A stretch of DNA of 18,692 nucleotides from the NCBI GenBank assembly GCA_022827165.1, contig JAJDTN010000370.1, positions 1 to 18,692 of the forward strand, in the 5' to 3' direction. The notes under the pieces are model-generated. The model searched no databases, had not been told where the DNA came from, and saw nothing but the letters and a program-made list of their open reading frames with translations. The translations under genes and the position numbers were made by a program. Numbering within the stretch: the first letter of the stretch is position 1; each line of letters begins with the position of its first letter. This DNA comes from Candidatus Latescibacterota bacterium. Its GTDB lineage: Bacteria; Latescibacterota; UBA2968; UBA8231. Positions 6,814 through 13,436 of the stretch are shown one piece after another.

Positions 6814-8193
6814 ATGTTCATCGGCCGCCAGGCGGAGTTGCAGGTGCTGGAGAGGGCCTACCGGTCCAGGCGCACCGAGTTCATCCCCGTCTACGGGCGC
6901 CGCCGGGTGGGCAAGAGCGAGCTCATCCTTCATTTCATCCGCCACAAGCCGGCTCTCTACTTCCTCGGCAAGAAGGCGCCCCCCCAATTCCAGATTCGCG
7001 CCTTCATGGAGACGGCCGCCCGGGCCTTGGGGCAGCCTCTTCTCGCATCCGTGTCGGCCGCTGACTGGGGGACGGCCCTCGGCACCGTTCTCAGCCAGAA
7101 GAGCGGCACCGCCAAGCTCGTGCTGGCCTTCGACGAGTTTCAGTGGACGGCCGAGGCGAGTCCCGAGCTTCCATCGATCCTGCAGGAGCAGCTGGACAGG
7201 TCGTGGAAGAAGCGGAGCGATGTCCTGCTGATCCTCTGCGGCTCCTACATCGGGTTCATGGAGAGGGACGTCCTCGGCGAGGGGAGTCCCCTCTTCGGGC
7301 GGCGCACGGCGCAGATTCTCCTCAAGCCCTTCCCGTTCCGCGAGGCGGCCCTGTTCCATCCCGGCTGGTCCGCGGCCGACCGGGCGCAGGCGTATTTCGT
7401 CTGCGGCGGCGTTCCCCTCTACCTGCGCTTCTTCTCGCCGGCCGACTCCATCCGCGCCAACATCGAGAACAACCTCCTGGGCGAGTTCGCGCCGCTGTAC
7501 CGCGAGCCCGACTTCCTCCTGCGCGAGGAGCTCCGGGAAGTCGCGAACTACCACGCCATCCTCGTCGCCCTCTCTTCGGGGTCACGCGCCTCCGCCGCCA
7601 TCGCCCGGCAGACCGGCCTCCCCGAGAGGAACCTGCACTACTATCTGCAGCAGTTGACCGAGCTCGGGTACGTCTCCCGCCGCTATCCGGTGACGGGGCG
7701 CCGGCCCGTGGCCAGGAACGTGCGCTTCGCCCTCGACGATCCGCTGCTCCGGTTCTGGTTCCGCTTCGTCTACCCGCACCTCGGATTCATCGCCCAGATG
7801 GGACCCCGGCGTTCGTTCCAGGAGTTGATCAAGCCCGATCTCGAGAGCTACTTCGGCGCCTGCTTCGAGCGCCTCTGCCGCGAGGCCCTCCCTCTCCTCT
7901 ACGAGCGGGAGGGCGTGGGCGCCGCGTACGAGATCGGCGAATACTGGGACAAGCAGACACAGATCGACATCGTCGGCCTGCGGCAGGACAACCGCACCGA
8001 CATCGGAGAGTGCAAGTGGGGGGCCGTGCGCTCCCCGCGAGCCCTGGCCGACGAGCTGCAGAAGAAGATCGACTCGTACCCCAACCAGCGCGGAGCGACG
8101 ATCCAGGGACGGCTGTTCACGCGCCGAAAGCTGAAGAGGCGCACCGCGCCCGCGCCGGTGAGCTTCCACGCCCTGGAAGAGCTTTATGCGTGA
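6814..8193 (+). CDS. AAA+ ATPase, Arch_ATPase/DUF234 type, with nuclease-like C-terminus
   Basis: A 459-residue protein of the family whose N-terminus is an archaeal-type STAND/AAA ATPase domain and whose C-terminus is DUF234. The N-terminus begins FIGRQAELQVLE. Walker A is GRRRVGKS (residues 28-35) and Walker B is LVLAFDEFQW (Asp107/Glu108). A sensor-like LILCGSYIGFME follows, and CGGVPLYLRFF is a typical family landmark. Residues 250-300 form a winged-helix segment (AIARQTGLPERNLHYYLQQL, then LGYVSRRYPV). The C-terminal part (residues 345-405) has FERLCREAL, then QIDIVGLRQDN and IGECKWG, giving Asp385 and Glu399-x-Lys401, the layout of a PD-(D/E)xK nuclease core. The biological role of this family is not established. 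The gene begins right after the tandem-repeat block and is followed 38 bases later by an amidohydrolase gene. Confidence 0.88.
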   Translation: MFIGRQAELQVLERAYRSRRTEFIPVYGRRRVGKSELILHFIRHKPALYFLGKKAPPQFQIRAFMETAARALGQPLLASVSAADWGTALGTVLSQKSGTAKLVLAFDEFQWTAEASPELPSILQEQLDRSWKKRSDVLLILCGSYIGFMERDVLGEGSPLFGRRTAQILLKPFPFREAALFHPGWSAADRAQAYFVCGGVPLYLRFFSPADSIRANIENNLLGEFAPLYREPDFLLREELREVANYHAILVALSSGSRASAAIARQTGLPERNLHYYLQQLTELGYVSRRYPVTGRRPVARNVRFALDDPLLRFWFRFVYPHLGFIAQMGPRRSFQELIKPDLESYFGACFERLCREALPLLYEREGVGAAYEIGEYWDKQTQIDIVGLRQDNRTDIGECKWGAVRSPRALADELQKKIDSYPNQRGATIQGRLFTRRKLKRRTAPAPVSFHALEELYA

Positions 8194-8231
8194 CCCGCGG
8201 CTCGAACCCTGAACCTCTGGAGGATTCACCC

Positions 8232-9221
8232 ATGGAACCCCGACCCGACTGGCTCGCCCAGGTGCAGGAAGAGATCCTCGATCCGGAGCTGCCCATCGTC
8301 GACCCCCACCACCACTTCTGGGTGGAGAGCAGCTTCGGCCGCTACCTGCTCGACGACCTGTGGGCCGACACCGGCGCCGGGCACCGGGTGGAGCGCACCG
8401 TCTTCCTGGAGTGCCGCGCCGAGTACCTGCAGGAGGGGCCGCGGGCGCTGCGGCCCGTGGGCGAGACCCGCTTCGTCGCCGGCCTGGCCGCCGAGACCGC
8501 CGCCGGCCCCGAGGGCGCGGCCCGGGTGGGGGCCATCGTCGGCCACGCCGACCTGCTGCGGGGCGCCGCCGCCGAGGAGGTCCTCCACGCCCACCTGGAG
8601 GCCAGCCCCCTCTTCCGCGGCATCCGCCACGCGGCCAGCTGGGACCGGGGGCTGAGCCGCTCCGCGCAGGGGGGCGGCCGCTACCTGGACCCCGCCTTCC
8701 GCGAGGGTTTCGCCAAACTCGGACCGCTCGGGTTGAGCTTCGACGCCTGGATCTACCACTCCCAGATCCCCGACCTGGAGGACTTGGCCCGTGCCTTCCC
8801 CGGGACCACCATCGTCCTCGACCATCTCGGCGGCCCCCTGGGGACCGGCCCCTACGAGGGCCGCCGCCAGGAGGTCTTCGAGGTCTGGCGCGGCCACATG
8901 GAGAGCCTGAGCCGCTGTCCCAACGTGAACGTCAAGGTCGGCGGCATCGCCATGCCGCTGAACGGCTTCGGCTGGCACGAGCGCGACCGGCCGCCGGGCT
9001 CGGAGGAGCTGGCCGAGGCCGACCGGCCCTGGTGCCTGCACGCCATCGACACCTTCGGGCCGGAGCGCTGCATGTTCGAGAGCAACTTCCCCGTGGACAA
9101 GGTCTCGGTCTCCTACCCGGTGCTCTGGAACGCCTTCAAGCGCATCGCCGCCGGATTCTCCGCCGCCGACAAGGACGCCCTCTTCCGGGGGACCGCCTCG
9201 AGGGTCTACCGGCTCGAATAG
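8232..9221 (+). CDS. Amidohydrolase family protein (COG3618-like TIM-barrel hydrolase)
   Basis: A 329-residue TIM-barrel metal-dependent hydrolase of the amidohydrolase_2 group, which includes L-fuconolactone and sulfomuconolactone hydrolases. The N-terminal metal motif is IVDPHHHFW (His26/His28). His176 lies in FDAWIYHSQIPDL, and Asp197-His198 in TIVLDHLGGPLG. The family landmark MFESNFPVDK (residues 281-290) is in the place where many relatives have SDYP. The likely reaction is hydrolysis of a lactone or a related cyclic ester or amide; the substrate is not defined. The start at 8232 is supported by GGAGGA at 8219-8224, seven bases upstream; the same frame is open well upstream but only as the shadow of the ATPase gene. 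It is probably co-transcribed with the ATPase gene or reads from a promoter inside it. The 66 bases to the next, convergent gene hold a short GCCCTC/GAGGGC hairpin (9241-9256) with no T-run. Confidence 0.88.
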   Translation: MEPRPDWLAQVQEEILDPELPIVDPHHHFWVESSFGRYLLDDLWADTGAGHRVERTVFLECRAEYLQEGPRALRPVGETRFVAGLAAETAAGPEGAARVGAIVGHADLLRGAAAEEVLHAHLEASPLFRGIRHAASWDRGLSRSAQGGGRYLDPAFREGFAKLGPLGLSFDAWIYHSQIPDLEDLARAFPGTTIVLDHLGGPLGTGPYEGRRQEVFEVWRGHMESLSRCPNVNVKVGGIAMPLNGFGWHERDRPPGSEELAEADRPWCLHAIDTFGPERCMFESNFPVDKVSVSYPVLWNAFKRIAAGFSAADKDALFRGTASRVYRLE

Positions 9222-9287
9222 CGCCTGCGGGTGCGGGTTCGCCCTCGACGGAGGGCCCGAGGCCGGGCTGGCCGGCTCGCCCGGAGA

Positions 9288-10436
9288 CTAGAACCGGTCC
9301 GGCCACCACATGTGGGCCACCCGCAGCGGGAAGAGTCCGCGGGCCACCTGCAGGGCCGCCCCGGAGCCGCGCAGCAGGCCCGCCGCCGCGGCGTCGCCGG
9401 CGCTTCGATACCCCATGGCCAGCTGGAAGAGCACCGCCTGATCGGGGATCCGCAAAGGGGGCGCGCCCGCGGGTGAGCCTTCCACCTCCAGCCGCCCGTC
9501 GCGGCGCCGGCGCAACCCCACGGCACCGAGATCGGTGTGCAGCGCGATCCCCCCCGGGCCGTCCGCCGGCCACCTCTGCTCCCACTCCAGCACCATGGCC
9601 GAGGCGAACCGCGGCAGGTCGATGATGCGGCCCATGGGGCCGGCGTTGCGGGGGTACACGGTCTCGTCCCGGGCGCCGATTCCGCGGCAGTAGAGTGCGA
9701 AGGGGTGGTCCACCGGCACGCTGGCGGTGATCCGCTCGAGCCGCAGGGCGGCGGCCCTCCGCGCCATGAACCCGAGCACGGCGGCGTGCACCTCGGCGGC
9801 TTGGCCAGCGACCTCGGCGAGACGGCAGCGGTCGATCTTGCCGTCGTAGTCGGACTTGTCGTCGTAGAGGAAGTAGCCGAGCAGGCGCCGGGGGGATGCG
9901 GCCCGATGCACGACGCGGGCCACCCCGGCCACGCCGAATCCCGAGCCCATGGGGAACTCCCGCCACCCACGGCCGCGCACCACCGAGGCGGTGCGTTCCG
10001 CGTTGGCGGCCGCGTACAGCCGGCGCACCGCGGGCAGATCCGCCGTGCGCATGGGCCGCGTCTTCAGCGGCGAGACGGCGCGCCGGGCGTCGGCCGCGGC
10101 CAGGGAGAGGCCGTGCTCCGGCATGCAGGTGGCGAATCCGACGCGGTGGTAGAAGTCCTCGATGCCGAAGAGGAGGGAGGTCTCATAGCCTTCGTCCGCC
10201 AACAGCTGCAGCGACCGCTGCAGGACGCGGACCGCCAGGCCGCGGCGGCGATGGGCGGGGTCGGTGCCGACGCCGGCGATCCCGCCGACGCGGACCACGG
10301 CGGCGCCGATGCGCATGCGCCGGTCCGTGATCCACAGCCGCGAGACCGACTTGCCGCGCTGGAGGATCTCCACCTTCCAGCCGGTCGCGCCGTCCCGCTC
10401 CACCCGGGGCCCGGCGTAGCTCACCGCCCGGGTCAA
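9288..10436 (-). CDS. Eis-like GNAT N-acetyltransferase with SCP2-type C-terminal domain
   Basis: A protein of about 382 residues made of a GNAT domain, a second GNAT-like domain and a sterol-carrier-like C-terminus, as in the Eis family. The acetyl-CoA site is visible as GGIAGVGTDPAHRRRGLAVRVL, the strand AVVRVGGIAGVGTDP followed by the RRRGLA loop. The segment LLFGIEDFYHRVGFATC is the usual strand/helix after it. The second half contains RTADLPAVRRLYAAANAERT and, near the end, a region (GLRRRRDGRLEVEGSPAG, IPDQAVLFQLAMGYRS) that fits the SCP2 fold. The protein acetylates an amine using acetyl-CoA; the substrate is unknown. The start is either TTG at 10436, overlapping the upstream stop as TTGA, or GTG at 10424; neither has a clear Shine-Dalgarno. 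The N-terminal strand region before the acetyl-CoA site is shorter than in Eis. It is probably translationally coupled to the PhyH gene. Confidence 0.8.
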   Translation of the reverse strand: MTRAVSYAGPRVERDGATGWKVEILQRGKSVSRLWITDRRMRIGAAVVRVGGIAGVGTDPAHRRRGLAVRVLQRSLQLLADEGYETSLLFGIEDFYHRVGFATCMPEHGLSLAAADARRAVSPLKTRPMRTADLPAVRRLYAAANAERTASVVRGRGWREFPMGSGFGVAGVARVVHRAASPRRLLGYFLYDDKSDYDGKIDRCRLAEVAGQAAEVHAAVLGFMARRAAALRLERITASVPVDHPFALYCRGIGARDETVYPRNAGPMGRIIDLPRFASAMVLEWEQRWPADGPGGIALHTDLGAVGLRRRRDGRLEVEGSPAGAPPLRIPDQAVLFQLAMGYRSAGDAAAAGLLRGSGAALQVARGLFPLRVAHMWWPDRF

Positions 10437-11962
10437 GGGGCGTACAGGCTGCGCGACTTGTACTGGAAGAAGATGGCGCGGCGGTCCTGCTCCCCCGTCC
10501 ACGGGTAGGCGCCGTGGGTCTGGGCCGAGGCCAGGAAGAGCAGGACATCCCCCGCCTTGGCCTCCACGTGGCGCACCAGCCCCAGCTCCTCCTCGCAGGT
10601 GAGCACGCAATCGGGGGCCCGGTAGCGGGTCTTGTGGCTGCCGGGGATGCAGACGAAGCCGCCGTCGGCGGCGGTCACGTCGCGCAGCTGCCAGGCGACG
10701 TTGAGGAACTCGGCGTAGACGCGGCCGTTCTGCTGCCGGTAGTGGGCGCCCACCCGAGGCGGCCCCCCGCCGGCGTGCAGCAGGTGCCCGGAGGACCCCT
10801 TGCCGAAGAGGAAGCTGGTGCACAGCGTGGCCTCGTAGCCGCTGCCCATCATCCAGTTGAGCCGCTGCACCAGGGCGGGGTCGGCGATCATGCGCTGGAA
10901 GGGCTCCCCGTGGGGGGCCGGCAGCTTCCAGGGATTGCCCAGGGACGACCGGTGGCCGCCGGTCCCGGCCAGCCGCTTCGAGTGCCCCGCCGCCGAACCG
11001 CCCTTCCCCGGATTGGGGTTGGCATGGGCGTCGACCGCCTCGTTGGCCGCGGCCAGCCACCCGGCGTCCATCACCCCGGGCAGCACGAGGTGGCCGCACA
11101 GGTCCCAGTAGTAGAACTCCTTCTCGTCGATGCCGCACTCCGGGTCGCGGGTGTAGATGGAGGGATGGTGGACACCGCCCTCCTCCTCGAGCCAGGCGCG
11201 CTCGCCGTCGGACATGACCACCGGCGGCGGGTAGGGCCGGTTCGGGTTGTGGACCACGGCCCGCTGCTCCGGCGTCAGGCTCGCCCGCCACTCCTCGTCG
11301 CCGTCGTCCTCGCCGCGGATCTCGGACTCGGCCGAGGGCCGCACGTTGGTGCTCACGTAGCCGCAGGAGAGCAGCCGCTGCGGTCCCCGCCCCCGCCAGG
11401 GCCGCAGGCCGGTCAGCAGCGACGCCGCCTGGATCATCAGGTCGCCGGCCCGCAGCGCCGGCTGTCTCACCAGGCCCATGTCATCCGTGCCGTTCACCAG
11501 GTCCCGCGGCGGCTCCACGGTGCTGGTGTGGCTGGCGGGCACGACCACCAGGCCGCCGTCGCCCTCGGCGGCGTCGGCCAGGGCCCAGACGACGCGCACG
11601 GCGCGGCTGAAGGACTCCTGCCGCTCGCCGTAGGCCCGCGACCAGTCGAGGGGCTCGCCGCCGCCGGTCAGGGCGGTGCCGTCGGCCTCGGCGCCCGCCC
11701 CCAGCAGGCGCGGCGACTCGTCGATGCGGAACTTGCCGCAGATCGGCTCCAGGTAGCTGGTGAGCACCGGGTGGTGGCGCAGGGCCAGCAGCGGCGCGCC
11801 GGCCGGCGCCGACCAGCGCAGCGGCCCCTCCACGGCCCCCAGTCGGTCCAGGGCCCGGTTGCAGGCGCTGAGCTCCGCCGAGGTCAGCACCCCGCGCAGG
11901 ATCAGGTATCCGCCCACCTCGAGCTGGTAGCGCTCCTCCTCCGTCAGCTTCCGTTCCTCCAT
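10433..11962 (-). CDS. PhyH-family (phytanoyl-CoA dioxygenase-like) protein with two related halves
   Basis: A 509-residue protein with two copies of a PhyH-like unit. Copy 1 covers about residues 14-204 and copy 2 about 283-505. Matching landmarks are GGYLILRGVLTSAEL and CGHLVLPGVMDAGWL; VVWALADAAEGDGGLVVVPA with SHTST and VAWQLRDVTAADGGFVCIPG with SHKTR; and RAGDLMIQAASLL and KAGDVLLFLASAQTH. Copy 2 keeps the distal histidine (His483 in QTHGAYPW) and the arginine pair (DRRAIFFQY). Copy 1 reads SLLTGLRPW at the same place, without histidine, so it is probably a structural relic. The proximal iron site of copy 2 would be in GHLLHAGGG. The family performs 2-oxoglutarate/Fe(II)-dependent hydroxylation, but the exact ligands here are uncertain. 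AGGAGG lies six bases before the ATG at 11962. The gene is divergent from the decarboxylase operon and overlaps the acetyltransferase gene by four bases. Confidence 0.88.
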   Translation of the reverse strand: MEERKLTEEERYQLEVGGYLILRGVLTSAELSACNRALDRLGAVEGPLRWSAPAGAPLLALRHHPVLTSYLEPICGKFRIDESPRLLGAGAEADGTALTGGGEPLDWSRAYGERQESFSRAVRVVWALADAAEGDGGLVVVPASHTSTVEPPRDLVNGTDDMGLVRQPALRAGDLMIQAASLLTGLRPWRGRGPQRLLSCGYVSTNVRPSAESEIRGEDDGDEEWRASLTPEQRAVVHNPNRPYPPPVVMSDGERAWLEEEGGVHHPSIYTRDPECGIDEKEFYYWDLCGHLVLPGVMDAGWLAAANEAVDAHANPNPGKGGSAAGHSKRLAGTGGHRSSLGNPWKLPAPHGEPFQRMIADPALVQRLNWMMGSGYEATLCTSFLFGKGSSGHLLHAGGGPPRVGAHYRQQNGRVYAEFLNVAWQLRDVTAADGGFVCIPGSHKTRYRAPDCVLTCEEELGLVRHVEAKAGDVLLFLASAQTHGAYPWTGEQDRRAIFFQYKSRSLYAP

Positions 11963-11989
11963 CGGGTCCCTCCTCTCCTCAAGGGCGCC

Positions 11990-12009
11990 CTCCGCCTACT
12001 CTGGCGGAG
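11990..12009. promoter_or_regulatory. Inverted repeat in the PhyH/decarboxylase divergent intergenic region
   Basis: A perfect 7-bp inverted repeat, CTCCGCC (11990-11996) and GGCGGAG (12003-12009), with a 6-base centre, lies in the 77-base gap between the divergent PhyH and oadG starts. The palindrome GGGCGCCC (11983-11990) adjoins it. Both genes must have their promoters in or near this gap, so an operator that serves both directions is possible. No clear sigma-70 -35/-10 pair was found on either strand. Confidence 0.35.
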
Positions 12010-12039
12010 CCGCTTCCTGTACGCGAGACTTGGTAATCT

Positions 12040-12297
12040 ATGTCTGATTTCGACCTCGGACTCCAGCGCATCGCCGACGGCCAGGGCCTGCCCATCGCCC
12101 TGGCGGGCATGATCATCGTCTTCACGGCGCTCCTCCTCATCAGCCTCTTCATCACCGTGTTGCCCCGCATCCTGGCGGCGGTGGCCAGGCGGTTCCCGGA
12201 AACGGTGCACCACGCGCCCCGCCGGGTCGAGCCGCCGCCCGAGGATCTGGCCGCCGTCGCCGCCGCGGCCTGGGCCTACACCCGGACCCGGGCCTGA
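12040..12297 (+). CDS. oadG: Sodium-translocating decarboxylase gamma subunit (OadG family)
   Basis: An 85-residue small membrane protein. One transmembrane helix covers about residues 17-42 (LPIALAGMIIVFTALLLISL, then FITVLPRIL), followed by a hydrophilic tail with an RRVEPPPEDLAAVAAAAWAY segment. The family pattern is the N-terminal helix with the GMxIVFxxLxLL motif, and the tail with the E-x-x-AAIAAA-like stretch that in other OadG proteins helps assemble the complex. The subunit anchors the alpha subunit to the membrane beta subunit and may bind zinc in some species. The ATG at 12040 has no convincing Shine-Dalgarno; the next gene begins ten bases after the stop. Identification rests on the membrane topology and on the operon with oadB and oadA. 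Confidence 0.85.
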   Translation: MSDFDLGLQRIADGQGLPIALAGMIIVFTALLLISLFITVLPRILAAVARRFPETVHHAPRRVEPPPEDLAAVAAAAWAYTRTRA

Positions 12298-12307
12298 CGC
12301 CGGCGCC

Positions 12308-13435
12308 ATGAGCGTCCTCTTCGAGTTCCTCGGCACCACGGGGTTCGCCACCATGACCTGGGGCAACCTCCTCATGGTCGTGATCGGCCTGATCTTCATC
12401 ACCCTGGCCATCACCAAGGACTACGAGCCGCTGCTGCTGCTGCCGATCGGCTTCGGCGCCATCGTCGGCAACATCGCCGCGATCCCGAGCATGGCCGTCG
12501 GTGTCTACGACGAGGGCAGCGTTCTCTACTACCTCTACTTCGGCGTCAGCCACGGCGTCTACCCGCCGCTGATCTTCCTCGGCATCGGCGCCATGACCGA
12601 CTTCTCCACCATGCTCTCCAACCCGCGCCTGGTCATGCTCGGCGCCGCCGCCCAGGTGGGCATCTTCCTCACCCTCATCGGCGCCCTCTACCTGGGCTTC
12701 ACCCCCGAGGAAGCCGGCGCCATCGGCATCATCGGCGGCGCCGACGGCCCCACGGCGATCTTCCTCTCCGCCAAGCTCGCGCCGCACCTGATCAGCGCCA
12801 TCGCCATCGCCGCCTACTCCTACATGGCCCTGGTGCCGGTCATCCAGCCGCCGGTCATGCGCCTGCTGACGACGCGCAAGGAGCGCCTCATCCGCATGCC
12901 GACGCCGCGCCAGGTGTCGCGCCGGGAGCGCATCGTCTTCCCCATCGCCGCCTTCCTCATCGCCGCCGTCATCGCCCCCGGCTCGCTGGCCCTGGTGGGC
13001 ATGCTCATGTTCGGCAACCTCCTCAAGGAGAGCGGCGTCACCGAGCGCCTGGCGGAGACGGCGCGCCACGCCTTCGTGGACACCGTCACCATCCTCCTGG
13101 GGTTCTCGGTGGGGGCCAGCACCCAGGCCCAGGTCTTCCTCACCCCCCAGTCGGTGCTCATCTTCGGCCTCGGAGCCCTCTCCTTCGCCATGGCCACCGC
13201 CGGCGGCGTGCTCTTCGCCAAGTTCCTCAACCTGTTCACCCAGAACAAGATCAACCCCCTCGTCGGCGCCGCGGGCGTGTCGGCCGTCCCCGACTCGGCG
13301 CGCGTGGTGCAGATGCTGGGACACCAGGAGGACCCCCACAACCACCTGCTGATGCACGCCATGGCCCCGAACGTGGCCGGCGTCATCGGCTCTGCCATCT
13401 GCGCCGGCATTTTGTGGTCGGTCATGGTGAAGTGA
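12308..13435 (+). CDS. oadB: Sodium-translocating decarboxylase beta subunit (OadB)
   Basis: A 375-residue integral membrane protein with about nine hydrophobic segments. It decarboxylates carboxybiotin carried by the alpha subunit and couples this to Na+ export. Two conserved regions are intact: GGADGPT (residues 143-149) with Asp146, and NPLVGAAGVSAVPDSARVV with Asn316, Gly320, Ser325 and Arg332. In Klebsiella OadB the functional residues are Asp203, Asn373, Gly377, Ser382 and Arg389. The distances between them are identical here (170, 4, 5 and 7), so only the N-terminus is shorter. The ATG start at 12308 lies ten bases after oadG, and the stop is one base before oadA. The gene is almost certainly active in the same operon. 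Confidence 0.96.
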   Translation: MSVLFEFLGTTGFATMTWGNLLMVVIGLIFITLAITKDYEPLLLLPIGFGAIVGNIAAIPSMAVGVYDEGSVLYYLYFGVSHGVYPPLIFLGIGAMTDFSTMLSNPRLVMLGAAAQVGIFLTLIGALYLGFTPEEAGAIGIIGGADGPTAIFLSAKLAPHLISAIAIAAYSYMALVPVIQPPVMRLLTTRKERLIRMPTPRQVSRRERIVFPIAAFLIAAVIAPGSLALVGMLMFGNLLKESGVTERLAETARHAFVDTVTILLGFSVGASTQAQVFLTPQSVLIFGLGALSFAMATAGGVLFAKFLNLFTQNKINPLVGAAGVSAVPDSARVVQMLGHQEDPHNHLLMHAMAPNVAGVIGSAICAGILWSVMVK

Positions 13436-13436
13436 T

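Noticed and set aside
9241..9256. GCCCTC/GAGGGC hairpin between the convergent amidohydrolase and acetyltransferase genes
   Set aside because: The stem is only six pairs and no T-run follows on either strand, so it is not a convincing terminator.
12031..12039. Extended -10-like TGGTAATCT just before oadG
   Set aside because: It directly abuts the ATG, so a transcript from it would start inside the coding region and lose the start codon.
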